Assembly: GCA_002347815.1 (NCBI GenBank)
Contig: DDXV01000019.1
Location: 1 to 33,633 of the forward strand
Source of the DNA: Syntrophaceae bacterium UBA2251
GTDB lineage: Bacteria > Desulfobacterota > Syntrophia > Syntrophales > UBA2251
DNA: 33,633 nucleotides
Reading direction: 5' to 3'
Both the position numbers and the translations under genes were made by a program. Each line of letters begins with the position of its first letter. Position 1 is the first letter of the stretch. Shown one piece after another: positions 1 through 8,106 of this stretch. The notes under the pieces were generated by a model, which saw only the letters and a list, made by a program, of their open reading frames with translations, was not told the DNA's origin and did no database searches.

Positions 1-210
1 GTAAATGGCGGGATAAGTGGCGGTGTAAATGAGGGAATAAACCGGCTCCGGGAATTTGTTCGCAAGCAGCCAGGCAAAAGGGTGAGCGAAATCAGTGCCG
101 CCCTGGATGTTCCCTCAAAAACCGTCGAACGCTGGGTGAAGAAATTGAGGGAACAAGGCGTGATTGTTTTCCGCGGCCCCGGGAAGACTGGCGGATATCA
201 CGTGAACTGA
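1..210 (+). CDS. C-terminal part of an AlbA_2/RecG-like putative DNA-binding transcriptional regulator (partial, cut by window start)
   Basis: The reading frame is open from base 1 to a TGA at 208-210, giving the last 69 residues of a protein that starts outside the window. The segment begins with a Gly/Asn-rich stretch (VNGGISGGVNEGIN) and continues into a winged helix-turn-helix. There, VSEISAALDVPSKTVERWVK is the recognition helix region and RGPGKTGGY is the wing. This Gly-Asn linker plus wHTH is typical of the C-termini of AlbA_2-domain 'putative ATP-dependent DNA helicase RecG-like' regulators. Those proteins are common in accessory DNA and are often next to toxin-antitoxin genes. The N-terminal AlbA_2 domain is not visible, so the family call rests on the tail alone. 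Confidence 0.7.
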   Translation, partial: VNGGISGGVNEGINRLREFVRKQPGKRVSEISAALDVPSKTVERWVKKLREQGVIVFRGPGKTGGYHVN

Positions 211-316
211 TACGTGAAGCAAATAGACTTCGGAAATGATACAGGGCCTGAAAGACCGGGACCCTTTTATCGACAGGATCATGGCCGAACTAAAATCATG
301 CTGATCGGAGATGAAG

Positions 317-376
317 ATGGCTTACGAAGACTTGCTCAATAGAGGCCTGATCAAGAGATTCGATTTGAAATTCTGA
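317..376 (+). pseudogene. HEPN-like protein N-terminal stub (19 codons)
   Basis: A GGAG ribosome-binding site at about 307-310 precedes ATG 317, which opens MAYEDLLNRGLIKRFDLKF and then stops. The opening resembles the first residues of small HEPN-domain proteins of MNT/HEPN modules, which often begin 'xYEDLLKRGLIKK'. Everything after residue 15 is missing. The DNA just upstream (about 236-303) can be read as a short piece, DRDPFIDRIMAELKS, that could be the end of a partner gene, but this is weak. I regard the stretch 211-400 as decayed toxin-antitoxin DNA. Confidence 0.35.
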
Positions 377-415
377 CATGTTAAGATTATCCTTGCCTTG
401 AAGGAGGTGATACGG

Positions 416-637
416 ATGAGATCGAAAACGGAAGAGATTGCAAAGAAAATTGAAGAATTACCGGATACGGACAAGGCGCTGCTTGTCGATATAATCCTGG
501 CAAAACTGGATCAGCCGGATGCGGAACTGGATAAAATATGGGCTGAAGAAGCGGCCAAGCGATGGGCGTCTTATAAAGAGGGGCGTCTCAAAACGCTTCC
601 CTATGACGAAGTGATGGAGAGGTATCGACAGCGGTGA
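416..637 (+). CDS. Addiction module antitoxin, ParD/Unstab_antitox-like (73 aa)
   Basis: A short acidic, helical protein starting with MRSKTEEIAKKIEELP. It contains the signature of the 'putative addiction module component' antitoxin family (about 70-75 residues): LPDTDKALLVDIILAKLDQP followed by a Trp-containing helix (IWAEEAAKRW). I chose ATG 416 because a near-perfect Shine-Dalgarno, AAGGAGGTGA (401-410), sits just upstream. A TTG at 398 would place this Shine-Dalgarno inside the gene. Family members neutralise a RelE/ParE-type toxin encoded immediately downstream and usually autorepress the operon. Here the downstream toxin frame overlaps the stop codon but is broken, so this antitoxin appears orphaned. 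Confidence 0.82.
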   Translation: MRSKTEEIAKKIEELPDTDKALLVDIILAKLDQPDAELDKIWAEEAAKRWASYKEGRLKTLPYDEVMERYRQR

Positions 638-807
638 GAGTTCGCTTCCTTGAATTGGCGCAATACGAATTGGATGATGCCTTCTTGTGGTATGAAGAGC
701 AAAACGCCGCGGACTTTTTAAGAATCTTTTTGCCGCGAGACTGCAGAACACCCGCCGGTACGGCCGGATCGCCGGATGCTTATATCTCTCTGTCCGTTGG
801 TGGATGA
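634..807 (+). pseudogene. Truncated/frameshifted ParE/RelE-family toxin
   Basis: GTG 634 overlaps the antitoxin stop (GTGA), the usual coupling in these modules. The first 24 residues, VRVRFLELAQYELDDAFLWYEEQ, match the N-terminus of ParE/RelE toxins (beta strand, then two helices ending WYEEQ). After that the frame loses similarity and stops at 805-807, giving 57 codons where about 95-100 are expected. The other two frames between 720 and 895 carry no clear copy of the C-terminal strands either. At least one frameshift plus further decay is therefore likely. Toxin activity is not expected. Confidence 0.6.
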
Positions 808-846
808 CGTCATGGATTCGTTTGTATGGACAATCCATCTTGATTT

Positions 847-877
847 GCATATAGCCAAACAACCTTTTGTTATATGC
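847..877. repeat. Imperfect inverted repeat between toxin remnant and Fic remnant
   Basis: GCATATA (847-853) pairs with TATATGC (871-877), and AACAA (858-862) pairs with TTGTT (867-871). Together they can form an A/T-rich bulged hairpin. Its role is unknown. It lies upstream of the ribosome-binding site of the Fic remnant. Confidence 0.35.
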
Positions 878-910
878 AAGCCCTCTTGCGAATAATCTGC
901 TGGAGGCTAA

Positions 911-1048
911 ATGCAACCCTTTGAACCGCAACGGCTTCCGATCAATAACTTCCCGTAGGATGAACCGATTCCCCTTATCGGCGGGGAGAATCGCTCCCCG
1001 GCATTGGCCGAACTGATCAATGTCTGTGAAGGGGCGGATGTCATTTGA
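911..1048 (+). pseudogene. Fic-family protein N-terminal remnant with in-frame TAG
   Basis: A GGAGG ribosome-binding site (902-906) precedes ATG 911. The frame reads MQPFEPQRLPINNFP, a TAG stop (956-958), then DEPIPLIGGENRSPALAELI and on to a TGA at 1046-1048. The pattern 'PF-PQ-LPI-N ... IPLIG-AN-ALA' matches the start of Fic/DOC-family AMP transferases, which typically begin 'MKPFIPQ-LPLKNLDW--FIPLIGEANRALA'. The two halves stay in the same frame across the TAG, so this is a nonsense-mutated and truncated fragment. The Fic catalytic core (HPFxxGNG) is absent. A small hairpin, CGGGGA/TCCCCG, lies at 981-999 inside the fragment. Confidence 0.6.
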
Positions 1049-1096
1049 TGAGCCTCTCCCCTCGGCGGTGGCCGTTCGGCACGATCAAAAGCAATT

Positions 1097-2977
1097 TTAT
1101 TTCGCGACCGACGGAAACCGGGCGGAATCCGTGTGGGGGAGGAAGAGCGCGGCCGTGTAGTGGTCCATGTAGGCGGGTTCGTGGCTCAGGTTGACGTAGG
1201 TCATCCGTCGGGCGAGGGCCTGCTGACGCTCGCGGTGGGCCCGGGACAGCAGGAGCAGAGACGAGCCCTTGAGCGAGGCGTTGCCAAGGTAGCGGAAGCG
1301 CTCCGGCGGGAGGTCGGGGAGCAGGCCGATCGTCACGGCGTTCTCCAGGTGCAGATGCCGGCCGAAGCCGCCCGCCACGTACACCCGCGCGAGGGCGTCG
1401 AAGCCGATCCCGGCCTGGTCGAGCAGGAGCGTGCAGGCCGAATAGACGGCCGCCTTGGCCCGCAGGAGGTTCTCCAGGTCCGCCTCGCTCACCGCAAGCG
1501 GCCGGCCCGTGGCGCTCTCGTCGGCCCCGGCCAGGAGGTAGCGGGCGCGCCGGCCCTCCACGGCGACGGCCGGTGACGGCCGCGCCCGGGAGAGGCGTCC
1601 GGAGGGCTCCAGCCAGCCGTGGCGGAACAGTTCGGCCATCAGGTCGATCATCCCGGAGCCGCAGATGCCGCGGGGCCGTCCCGCGCCGATAACCGTATAC
1701 GACGCCCGGCCCGTCGCATCGTCCGCCCGGACCGCGGCAATCGCCCCGTCGGCCGCCCGCATGCCGCAGTCGATGCCGCCCCCCTCGAAGGCCGGCCCCG
1801 CCGAGCAGGCGCACGTCATCAGAAAATCCCCGTTGCCCAGGACGATCTCGCCGTTGGTGCCGATATCGATGTAGAGGCTGATCTCCGCGTCGCCGTCCGT
1901 CATCTCCGTGCAGAGGAGCCCCGCCGTGATGTCCCCTCCCACGTAGCTTCCCACGGCGGGGGAGCAGTGAACCCGCGCCCCGGGGTGCAGGTCGAGCCCC
2001 AGCTCCGCGGCGGTGAGCGGCGGGATGGAGAGGAGCGCGGGGGTGTAGGGCGCCAGGCGCAGGTATTCCGGCGGGATGCCCAGCAGCAGGTGGAGCATGA
2101 CGGTGTTGCCGGAGAGGACGGCGCAGACGACGTCCGCGGCGGCGAGGCCGATGTCCTGCCGCATCCGGCGGAGCAGGCGGTTGATCGTGGCCGCGGCGCG
2201 GGCCTGAAGCTCGGCGAGCCGCCCCGGCGCGGCGGCGTAGTTGATCCGGCTGATCACGTCCTGGCCGCAGGCGATCTGGTCGTTGTAGCCGCTCCGGGTG
2301 GCGAGGACCCGCCCGGCGGCGAGGTCGAGGAGCTGGACGGAGACCGTGGTCGTCCCCAGGTCGATGGCGGCGCCGATGCGTCCGGCCCCCGTCCCGGCGG
2401 CCAGATCGACGACGTGGAGCAGCCGGCCTTCGCGGACGACGGCGGCCTCGATGCGGCCGTCCCGCCGGCGCAGGGCGTCGGGCAGGGCGCGCAGGACGGG
2501 CAGGGACAGAACGACCTCGGCCTCCCCGCAGACCGGGCGGAGCGCCCGCTCCAGGCGGTCCGCGTCGGACAGGCCGTCCTCGGGACGGGGCTCGGGGACG
2601 GCAAGTTTCAGGCGCTCCGCGAGGGGGGAAAGGGCGAGGACGTCCGGGGACAGGTCCGGCGTGAAGGCGGGATCGCCGCTCTCCTCGTCGCGGTCCTCCG
2701 CCCGTCCCGCGGCCTCCGGCAGAAAAACGGTCAGGTCCGTCTCGCCCACGCGGGCGAGACAGGCGCGGCGCATATCCAGCGGCAGGTCCGCGGGCGGGGC
2801 GCCGGGCGGTTCTGGGGCGTCGCCCGCGATCAGGCGGACGGTGCAGCGGCCGCACGTGCCCTGGCCGCCGCAGGGGGCTTCAAAGGGTTCCCCGGCCAGA
2901 CGGAGGGCATCGATCAGGACGCCTCCCGGGGCCACCCGGACGGTCTTTCCGGAAGGTTGGATGGTGACGACCGGCAT
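1097..2977 (-). CDS. RACE protein: ASKHA-type ATP-dependent corrinoid iron-sulfur protein reductive activator (626 aa)
   Basis: This protein reactivates corrinoid proteins by ATP-driven reduction of inactive Co(II). The N-terminus is a plant-type [2Fe-2S] ferredoxin domain with C36, C42, C45 (CX5CX2C) and C73. A linker region follows to about residue 200. The C-terminal two thirds are a DUF4445/ASKHA nucleotide-binding fold opening AAIDLGTTTVSVQLLDL at about 203. It also contains NDQIACGQDVISRI, SGNTVM and a late YVAGGFG motif. Length and order match the family (about 600-650 residues). It is the last gene of the ACS operon, 143 bp after acsC, with a GGGGGA ribosome-binding site before ATG 2977. 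Its position after AcsC suggests that the CFeSP cobalt is the target. Homologues also serve O-demethylase corrinoid proteins. Confidence 0.93.
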   Translation of the reverse strand: MPVVTIQPSGKTVRVAPGGVLIDALRLAGEPFEAPCGGQGTCGRCTVRLIAGDAPEPPGAPPADLPLDMRRACLARVGETDLTVFLPEAAGRAEDRDEESGDPAFTPDLSPDVLALSPLAERLKLAVPEPRPEDGLSDADRLERALRPVCGEAEVVLSLPVLRALPDALRRRDGRIEAAVVREGRLLHVVDLAAGTGAGRIGAAIDLGTTTVSVQLLDLAAGRVLATRSGYNDQIACGQDVISRINYAAAPGRLAELQARAAATINRLLRRMRQDIGLAAADVVCAVLSGNTVMLHLLLGIPPEYLRLAPYTPALLSIPPLTAAELGLDLHPGARVHCSPAVGSYVGGDITAGLLCTEMTDGDAEISLYIDIGTNGEIVLGNGDFLMTCACSAGPAFEGGGIDCGMRAADGAIAAVRADDATGRASYTVIGAGRPRGICGSGMIDLMAELFRHGWLEPSGRLSRARPSPAVAVEGRRARYLLAGADESATGRPLAVSEADLENLLRAKAAVYSACTLLLDQAGIGFDALARVYVAGGFGRHLHLENAVTIGLLPDLPPERFRYLGNASLKGSSLLLLSRAHRERQQALARRMTYVNLSHEPAYMDHYTAALFLPHTDSARFPSVAK

Positions 2978-3120
2978 GGCTTGTGTCCCCCTTCGTCGGT
3001 GCGGGGTTTTACGCCCTGGAAGGCGCTTGTTCCATGTTCACGAAGGCCCGCCCCCGGATTCCCCGGTGGGGGTGGGGATGACCGGGATCGTGAAATGCAT
3101 TCAAATCCGATCGGACTGCT

Positions 3121-4548
3121 TCAGGTCGTCGTCCGTGCCAGGACCGACCGGACGAACCCCTCGATGTCCGCCGCCTCCTGCGGGCCGACCAGGATCTTCC
3201 AGCCCGGCAGGGCGTCCTCCAACTCACCGCTGATCTGCGCCACGTAGCCGGGGATCACGAGCGTGCGGGAGCGGACCTCGTCCTCGATGCGGTTCTCCGC
3301 GAAGAAGCGGGCGATGGTCGCGGCGTTGAATTTTCCCGCGGCCCAGGCGGTCAGGACGCTCATCCCCTCGCATTCGGGCACGGCGAGCCAGGCGCTGATG
3401 CCGCTGTTCTCGATCTCCCCGGAGACGACGAAATAGGTGAGGGAGAAATTCGTCGTGACGAAAACGGGCGCGTCGGGCGTCGGGTCCCCGAGGGGGTAGA
3501 GCTTCGGCTCCACCTGGATCGGCTTCTGCGGGTCGGTGTAGATGTTCTGGCGCAGGGTGAAGAGCGTCGCGAGCTGGGCCGGGTCGAACTCCGGCAGGAC
3601 GCAGATCCCGCCGTACTTCAGGATCTCCGTGGCGGCCGCCGCCGTGGTTTCGAGTGGGTCCCCGTGCGGAAGTGCGCACAGGAGCGGGTGGCCCGCCGGG
3701 CGGAACGCCTCCTTCAGCGCCGCCCGCCGGACGATCGTGTTGAGCTGGATCCGGGCGGACGGGTCGGCGGCGGGGAGCGTGAGCAGGAGGTCGAGAAACC
3801 CCCCGTCCCGCAGCGTCTGCGCCAGGGCGAGCAGGGCGTCCATGTCCGGGGCGGCGAGGGCCAGGGCGTGGTCGTGTTCCCGGGCCGCGGCGAGCAGGGG
3901 CGCCGCCGCCTCGGGGCCGGGGCAGCACAGGACGCTCCGTGAGCCCCGCACCCGGGACGCGGCCGCCGCGAGCAGGGGCGCCGCCGCCTCGGGGCCGGGG
4001 CAGCACAGGACGCTCCGTGAGCCCCGCACCCGGGACGCGGCCGCCGCGAGGGCCGCGGGGTCGGGACTCCGGAGAACCAGGGGCCGGCCGGTCTCCCGCC
4101 AGGCGCGCTCGGCCAGGTCGAGGAACCGGTCCGCCTCCGGGGCGCGTTGGGTGACGGAGACGAGATCGACGCCGAAGGTCTCGCCGACGCGGGTGAAGGT
4201 GTAGTCCCGGATGCGGGCCAGGGTCGCGCCGAGGGCCTCCGGGGCGTCCGCGTCGTCGACGTTCACCGCCAGGAGCGTGGGGTGGAAGAAGGTCTTCTCG
4301 TGCCGGTAGAGGACGGTCTCGCCGCCGATGAGCAGCCGGCGGTCCGGCCCCAGGGCCACGGTCCGGATCGGCGGCTCGCTCGCCTCGCCGAGGACCCGCC
4401 GCGCCTCCTCGGAGACGTAGGGGCACTCCGCCAACTCCGCCTTCTTGGCGGCGAGCTTCATGGCGAAGGCAAGGCAGGTGTTCGACCCGCATTCCTTGCA
4501 GTTCGTCTGCGGGAGGAGCTTCTGGATCTGCAAGCCCGTTAAGGCCAT
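3121..4548 (-). CDS. acsC: Corrinoid iron-sulfur protein large subunit (ACDS gamma), carrying an internal duplication (475 aa)
   Basis: AcsC/CdhE carries the methyl group on cobamide between methyl-H4folate and acetyl-CoA synthase. The N-terminal [4Fe-4S] domain shows C17, C20, C25 and C42 (CX2CX4CX16C) in the stretch KLLPQTNCKECGSNTC. A TIM-barrel domain follows, then a C-terminal cobamide-binding domain containing TNFSLTYFVVSGEIENSG. ATG 4548 has a strong GGAGGTGA Shine-Dalgarno and lies 36 bp after the ACS-AcsD gene. Residues of about 168-219 are two identical 26-residue units (SRVRGSRSVLCCPGPEAAAPLL plus flanks) caused by an exact 78-bp tandem duplication. Without it the protein would be 449 residues, the usual family length. 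The insertion falls within the barrel, so effects on folding are possible. Confidence 0.95.
   Translation of the reverse strand: MALTGLQIQKLLPQTNCKECGSNTCLAFAMKLAAKKAELAECPYVSEEARRVLGEASEPPIRTVALGPDRRLLIGGETVLYRHEKTFFHPTLLAVNVDDADAPEALGATLARIRDYTFTRVGETFGVDLVSVTQRAPEADRFLDLAERAWRETGRPLVLRSPDPAALAAAASRVRGSRSVLCCPGPEAAAPLLAAAASRVRGSRSVLCCPGPEAAAPLLAAAREHDHALALAAPDMDALLALAQTLRDGGFLDLLLTLPAADPSARIQLNTIVRRAALKEAFRPAGHPLLCALPHGDPLETTAAAATEILKYGGICVLPEFDPAQLATLFTLRQNIYTDPQKPIQVEPKLYPLGDPTPDAPVFVTTNFSLTYFVVSGEIENSGISAWLAVPECEGMSVLTAWAAGKFNAATIARFFAENRIEDEVRSRTLVIPGYVAQISGELEDALPGWKILVGPQEAADIEGFVRSVLARTTT
3891..4046. repeat. Exact 78-bp tandem duplication (two copies) inside acsC
   Basis: Copy 1 is 3891-3968 and copy 2 is 3969-4046. 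They are identical base for base, and identity runs about 4 bases further (CGAG at 4047-4050). The period of 78 is a multiple of three, so the acsC frame is kept and 26 residues are repeated. Identity at synonymous sites indicates a very recent event or an assembly artefact. Confidence 0.95.
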
Positions 4549-4584
4549 GTCACCTCCAGGGGAAAATGCCGCTCCGGCCGGGCG

Positions 4585-7500
4585 TCACGGGCGCCCGTCC
4601 AGGAGTCGGAGGATCTGCTTTTTCAGGGCGCGGACGGCCTCGGGGTGGTACATCACGAGGAGGTCAGCTCCGGCATACAGGAGCGCGAGCGCCGTCGTCA
4701 GTTCCCAGAGGGCCGCGCGCCGCTCCCGGTCGCCCCAGGCGGGGAAGTCGGCCTCCGTGGCCCGGTATTCCTTGACCTTCGCGCATTCCGGCCCCGGGCA
4801 GACGATCATCGGTCCGGCCAGGAGCGGGTCGCCCCCGAGGCCCGTCTGGCGGATCCGCTCCATGACGGAGTAGCAGTACTCGATCCCGTAGCCGAGCGCT
4901 CCGGTCAGGGGATCGATGACGATCCGGTCGAGGGGCAGGTCCATGTTGGTCATCAGGATGTTCGTCTGCTTGGCGATGTTCACGTCGATCGGGCTCTGGG
5001 CGACGACCGTGTGGCCGTAGGCGAGCGCCATGCCGGCGATGGTCCGGAAGTTTTCCTGCTCCGCCCAGTTCAACAGCAGGTTCTCCCCGGCGCAGCCGCG
5101 GGCGACCTCCCGCGCGACCTCGTTCCACGTTTCGAAATGGTTGTGGCCCGTCACGATCACCGGGCAGTCCACGGCGGCGAGGACCTCCCGGACGAGCTTG
5201 AGCGCCTCCCGGGGCGAGCGCCCGCCCTTCTCCGGGTGGGTCCCGTCGAGGCGGACGCTGATCAGGTCGGCCCCGCAGCGCTCCACGCAGGCGCGGGCCA
5301 TGTCCGCGGGCCGGTCGAGCAGGTCGCCCCACGCGGCCCTCAGGACGTCGGGGTATTTTTCCGACACCCGGTCGAAGACCTCCATCGCGACGAGCGGCCG
5401 ATGGGGCATCTCGCCCTCCCAGCGGTGGAAGGGCATGGCCGTCGCCCCGCCGATGCGGAGCACGCGGCCGCGCGTGCCGCCCTCCGCCTTCGTGGCCCCG
5501 AGCGCGACCGTGTGGACGGGGACCGCCGCCGTCTCCCGCCGCACGGGGAAGGCGCGGATGGCCGCGATCGCCGCTCCTGCGGCCGGCGCCGTCGCGGCCG
5601 GAAGCTCCCGATCGGATGACGGGGATGCGGCGGACGGGTCGGCCGTGACGGCCGCCTCGGCGTCCGCGGGCAGGCCGCCCAGCCGCCGTTCGAGGGCGGC
5701 CATGACCTCGGCCACGATCTCCCGGGCGAGGGTCTTCTTCAGCTCCTCCCCGATCCCGGCGAGGAGGTCGGACGGCAGCGCCGCCGCCCTCGGCGTGGGC
5801 GCCGCACCACCGGGGGTTCCGGACGCGGACGATTCAACCGCCGGTGTCCCGGGAACGGCGTCGGCGGCCGGTGCGGATGCCGGGGCCGTCGCGGCCGCCG
5901 GTCCATCCGTTGTGCCGGCAATGGCGGCGGCCAGATCCGGAAGGGCGAGCGCGGGGTGCCCCACGCGCTCCATGAAGCGGCGGATCTCGGCCGGGTCGGT
6001 GGCGACGGTCTCGTCGGCGATCTTCTCGAGGAGGTCCGCCCGGCCCTGCTCGGTCAGGACGGGCCGGAGGTCGGCCGCGAGGAGGGCCTTCAGGTCCTTC
6101 GGCATCCAGACGAGGCGCGCATGGCCCCCCTCGGCGAAGAGGAACTTCCGGGAGGTCAGGTACACCTTGCCGATCCCCATGAATCCAGGCGTCTGCGCGC
6201 CCCCGCCGACGTTTCCGGCGAGCGTCGAGAAGGTCATGCCCACGGGGGTGTCGCCGGTGAACTCGCGGTTGACCGCTAGGATGCCGTTGCATTCCGGGAC
6301 GTAGGCGCAGATCACCTCGAAGCAGCCGCAGCTCGTCATCGGCCGGTCCATGATCGAATACAGGCAGAAGGTGTCGACGGTTTTGTGGGAGTTGGCGTAC
6401 ACGTAGTCGTTGACGCCCCGCCAGACGCCCCGCGCCGGATCGAGGCATTCCCCCTTCCGGATCGGCTGGTTGGGACCCGTCTTGTCGATCTCGTAGGCGG
6501 CCTTGCCGTCGAGCCAGTTGTAGGCCCCGCAGAGGCCGAGGCGCTCCGGCGTGATCACGCAGACGTGGTGGGGGGCGAAGGACTGGCACAGGAGGCACGA
6601 GTAGAACACGTCCACCGCCTCGTCCTTCAGGCTGGCCAGACGCCGGTTGCGCTCGTCGTAGACCCGGCGGGCGACGGCGAGGCGTCGCTCCACCTCGGCC
6701 GCGTCGGTGACGATCGTGACCTTCACCTTGTCCACGATGGCCGGGAACTGGGAGAGGAAGCGGGCGTGGAGGATGTCGCCGTAGTGGCGCAGGCGAAGCC
6801 CCCGGGCGAAGCCCGTCTTGGAGACGCGGGTCCAGACGATGTCGCGCTGCCCCATGTGCCAGATCCCCTCCGCGCCGTTGACGAGGTGGTGGATCTGCCG
6901 CTCCAGGATCGATTCGAAATCCGGCTGCATCTTCCGGCCGGCGACCTCCGCCCAGATCGCGAGCGGCAGCGCCGTGCCCGGGGGGACCGCGTCGATATCC
7001 GGGCCGACGATCTCGACCACGCCGTCCTCGATCTCGTCCATGCCGACGGAGGTGACGAACTCGAAGGCCGGGGTCAGGTTGCCCCCGAACTCCGCCTGGG
7101 CGTCCTCCTTGCGGACCCGCTCCCCCTCGAAGGCCGGACCGTAGGGGACGGGGATCGGCACGCGGTCGATCTTGATCTTGCAGCCCCGGACCTCCAGGGC
7201 GCGGTCCACCATCGTGTCGTACGGCACGGAGGAGACGACGTGCTCGTAGGTGCAGACGCCCGTGGGCAGGATCTGGGGGATCGCCGTGTCGGCGATGACG
7301 GGGAAGCCGTAGTTGATGGCCCCGGCGGCGAGCGCGTACTTGTCGGCGTCCACCTCGCCCAGGGCCAGCACGAAGGCGAAGATGCGGTCCTTGTTGTAGT
7401 GCAGGTTGGCCCGGTGGTCTCCGGGCTTGATTCCCCCGAAGGACAGGGCGACGCGGTTGGCGAAGCCGAGGGCGTACACCAGGGCGGAGACGTCGCGCCC

Positions 7501-8106
7501 GAAGGGGACGAGGCGCGTCTCCCACCCGAGCTGGACCCCCTCCTCGGCGAGCTGTTCGGCGAACTGCTTCCCCCCCGTGGACCCGGCCATGAAGACGTAG
7601 AGGTTCTTTTCCTGGAGTTCGCGGGCGATCCGGACGGCGAGGGCGTTCGTCGGGGCCCGTCCGGTGATGGCGGCGAAGCCGGGGGCGGTGCCGTCCACGA
7701 ACTCGACCCCCCGCTCCCGCAGGATGATGTCGTTCGCCGCGCCCAGCCACAGACCCTCGATGGGGTCCGGGCCGCTGACGTATTTGCAGGCCTCGAGGAT
7801 TTCGCAGGCGAAGAGCGCGGCGATCCCCGCATCGAGGGCATTGCCCAGATAGGGGAGCCAGACCGCGTCGGTGGGGCGGGGCGGGAGCATGCCGGCGGCG
7901 CGGGCGAGGATGCGCCGCAGGTCCCCGACGGTCTCCATCCGCTCGCCGGTCAGCGAATAGATGATGGGCAGCGCGTAGGCGGTGTCGGGGAAGCCGATCC
8001 GGCAGCCGTCCCCCCGGGCGGCCGCGGTCTCCGCCAGCTTCTTCGCCGCCCGGTCGATCCAGGCCCTGGCCCCGTCGATGGCGCTCGCGCAGATCAGCTT
8101 AGACAT
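4585..8106 (-). CDS. acsB-acsD: Fused acetyl-CoA synthase (AcsB) and corrinoid iron-sulfur protein small subunit (AcsD), 1173 aa
   Basis: Residues about 1-730 are a full-length bacterial acetyl-CoA synthase, which joins methyl, CO and CoA at the A-cluster. The cluster ligands are present: C504, C507, C516 and C526 (CX2CX8CX9C), then C593-G-C595, which holds the distal nickel. Residues about 731-840 are an Ala/Pro/Thr-rich linker with one predicted amphipathic helix (LLAGIGEELKKTLAREIVAE). Residues about 845-1173 are the AcsD/CdhD TIM barrel, the small subunit of the CFeSP. It carries VALGATKAEGGTRGRVLRIG, MPFHRWEGEMPHRP, DLISVRLDGT, LLLNWAEQENF and IDPLTGALGYGIEYCYSVME. The two proteins are normally separate genes. 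The start overlaps the end of acsA by 8 bp. No frameshift or internal stop is seen, and base composition is uniform across the junction. Confidence 0.95.
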   Translation of the reverse strand: MSKLICASAIDGARAWIDRAAKKLAETAAARGDGCRIGFPDTAYALPIIYSLTGERMETVGDLRRILARAAGMLPPRPTDAVWLPYLGNALDAGIAALFACEILEACKYVSGPDPIEGLWLGAANDIILRERGVEFVDGTAPGFAAITGRAPTNALAVRIARELQEKNLYVFMAGSTGGKQFAEQLAEEGVQLGWETRLVPFGRDVSALVYALGFANRVALSFGGIKPGDHRANLHYNKDRIFAFVLALGEVDADKYALAAGAINYGFPVIADTAIPQILPTGVCTYEHVVSSVPYDTMVDRALEVRGCKIKIDRVPIPVPYGPAFEGERVRKEDAQAEFGGNLTPAFEFVTSVGMDEIEDGVVEIVGPDIDAVPPGTALPLAIWAEVAGRKMQPDFESILERQIHHLVNGAEGIWHMGQRDIVWTRVSKTGFARGLRLRHYGDILHARFLSQFPAIVDKVKVTIVTDAAEVERRLAVARRVYDERNRRLASLKDEAVDVFYSCLLCQSFAPHHVCVITPERLGLCGAYNWLDGKAAYEIDKTGPNQPIRKGECLDPARGVWRGVNDYVYANSHKTVDTFCLYSIMDRPMTSCGCFEVICAYVPECNGILAVNREFTGDTPVGMTFSTLAGNVGGGAQTPGFMGIGKVYLTSRKFLFAEGGHARLVWMPKDLKALLAADLRPVLTEQGRADLLEKIADETVATDPAEIRRFMERVGHPALALPDLAAAIAGTTDGPAAATAPASAPAADAVPGTPAVESSASGTPGGAAPTPRAAALPSDLLAGIGEELKKTLAREIVAEVMAALERRLGGLPADAEAAVTADPSAASPSSDRELPAATAPAAGAAIAAIRAFPVRRETAAVPVHTVALGATKAEGGTRGRVLRIGGATAMPFHRWEGEMPHRPLVAMEVFDRVSEKYPDVLRAAWGDLLDRPADMARACVERCGADLISVRLDGTHPEKGGRSPREALKLVREVLAAVDCPVIVTGHNHFETWNEVAREVARGCAGENLLLNWAEQENFRTIAGMALAYGHTVVAQSPIDVNIAKQTNILMTNMDLPLDRIVIDPLTGALGYGIEYCYSVMERIRQTGLGGDPLLAGPMIVCPGPECAKVKEYRATEADFPAWGDRERRAALWELTTALALLYAGADLLVMYHPEAVRALKKQILRLLDGRP

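Noticed and set aside
1041..2855. Long minus-strand Pro/Arg/Gly-rich frame overlapping the RACE gene, and similar long frames opposite the ACS, CODH, nrdD and PilZ genes
   Set aside because: They are frame shadows of real genes in high-GC DNA: extreme Arg/Pro/Gly content, no motifs, no ribosome-binding sites.
3891..4050. Tandem repeats as a CRISPR or minisatellite array
   Set aside because: Only two abutting copies without spacers, in frame within acsC; a simple duplication explains it.
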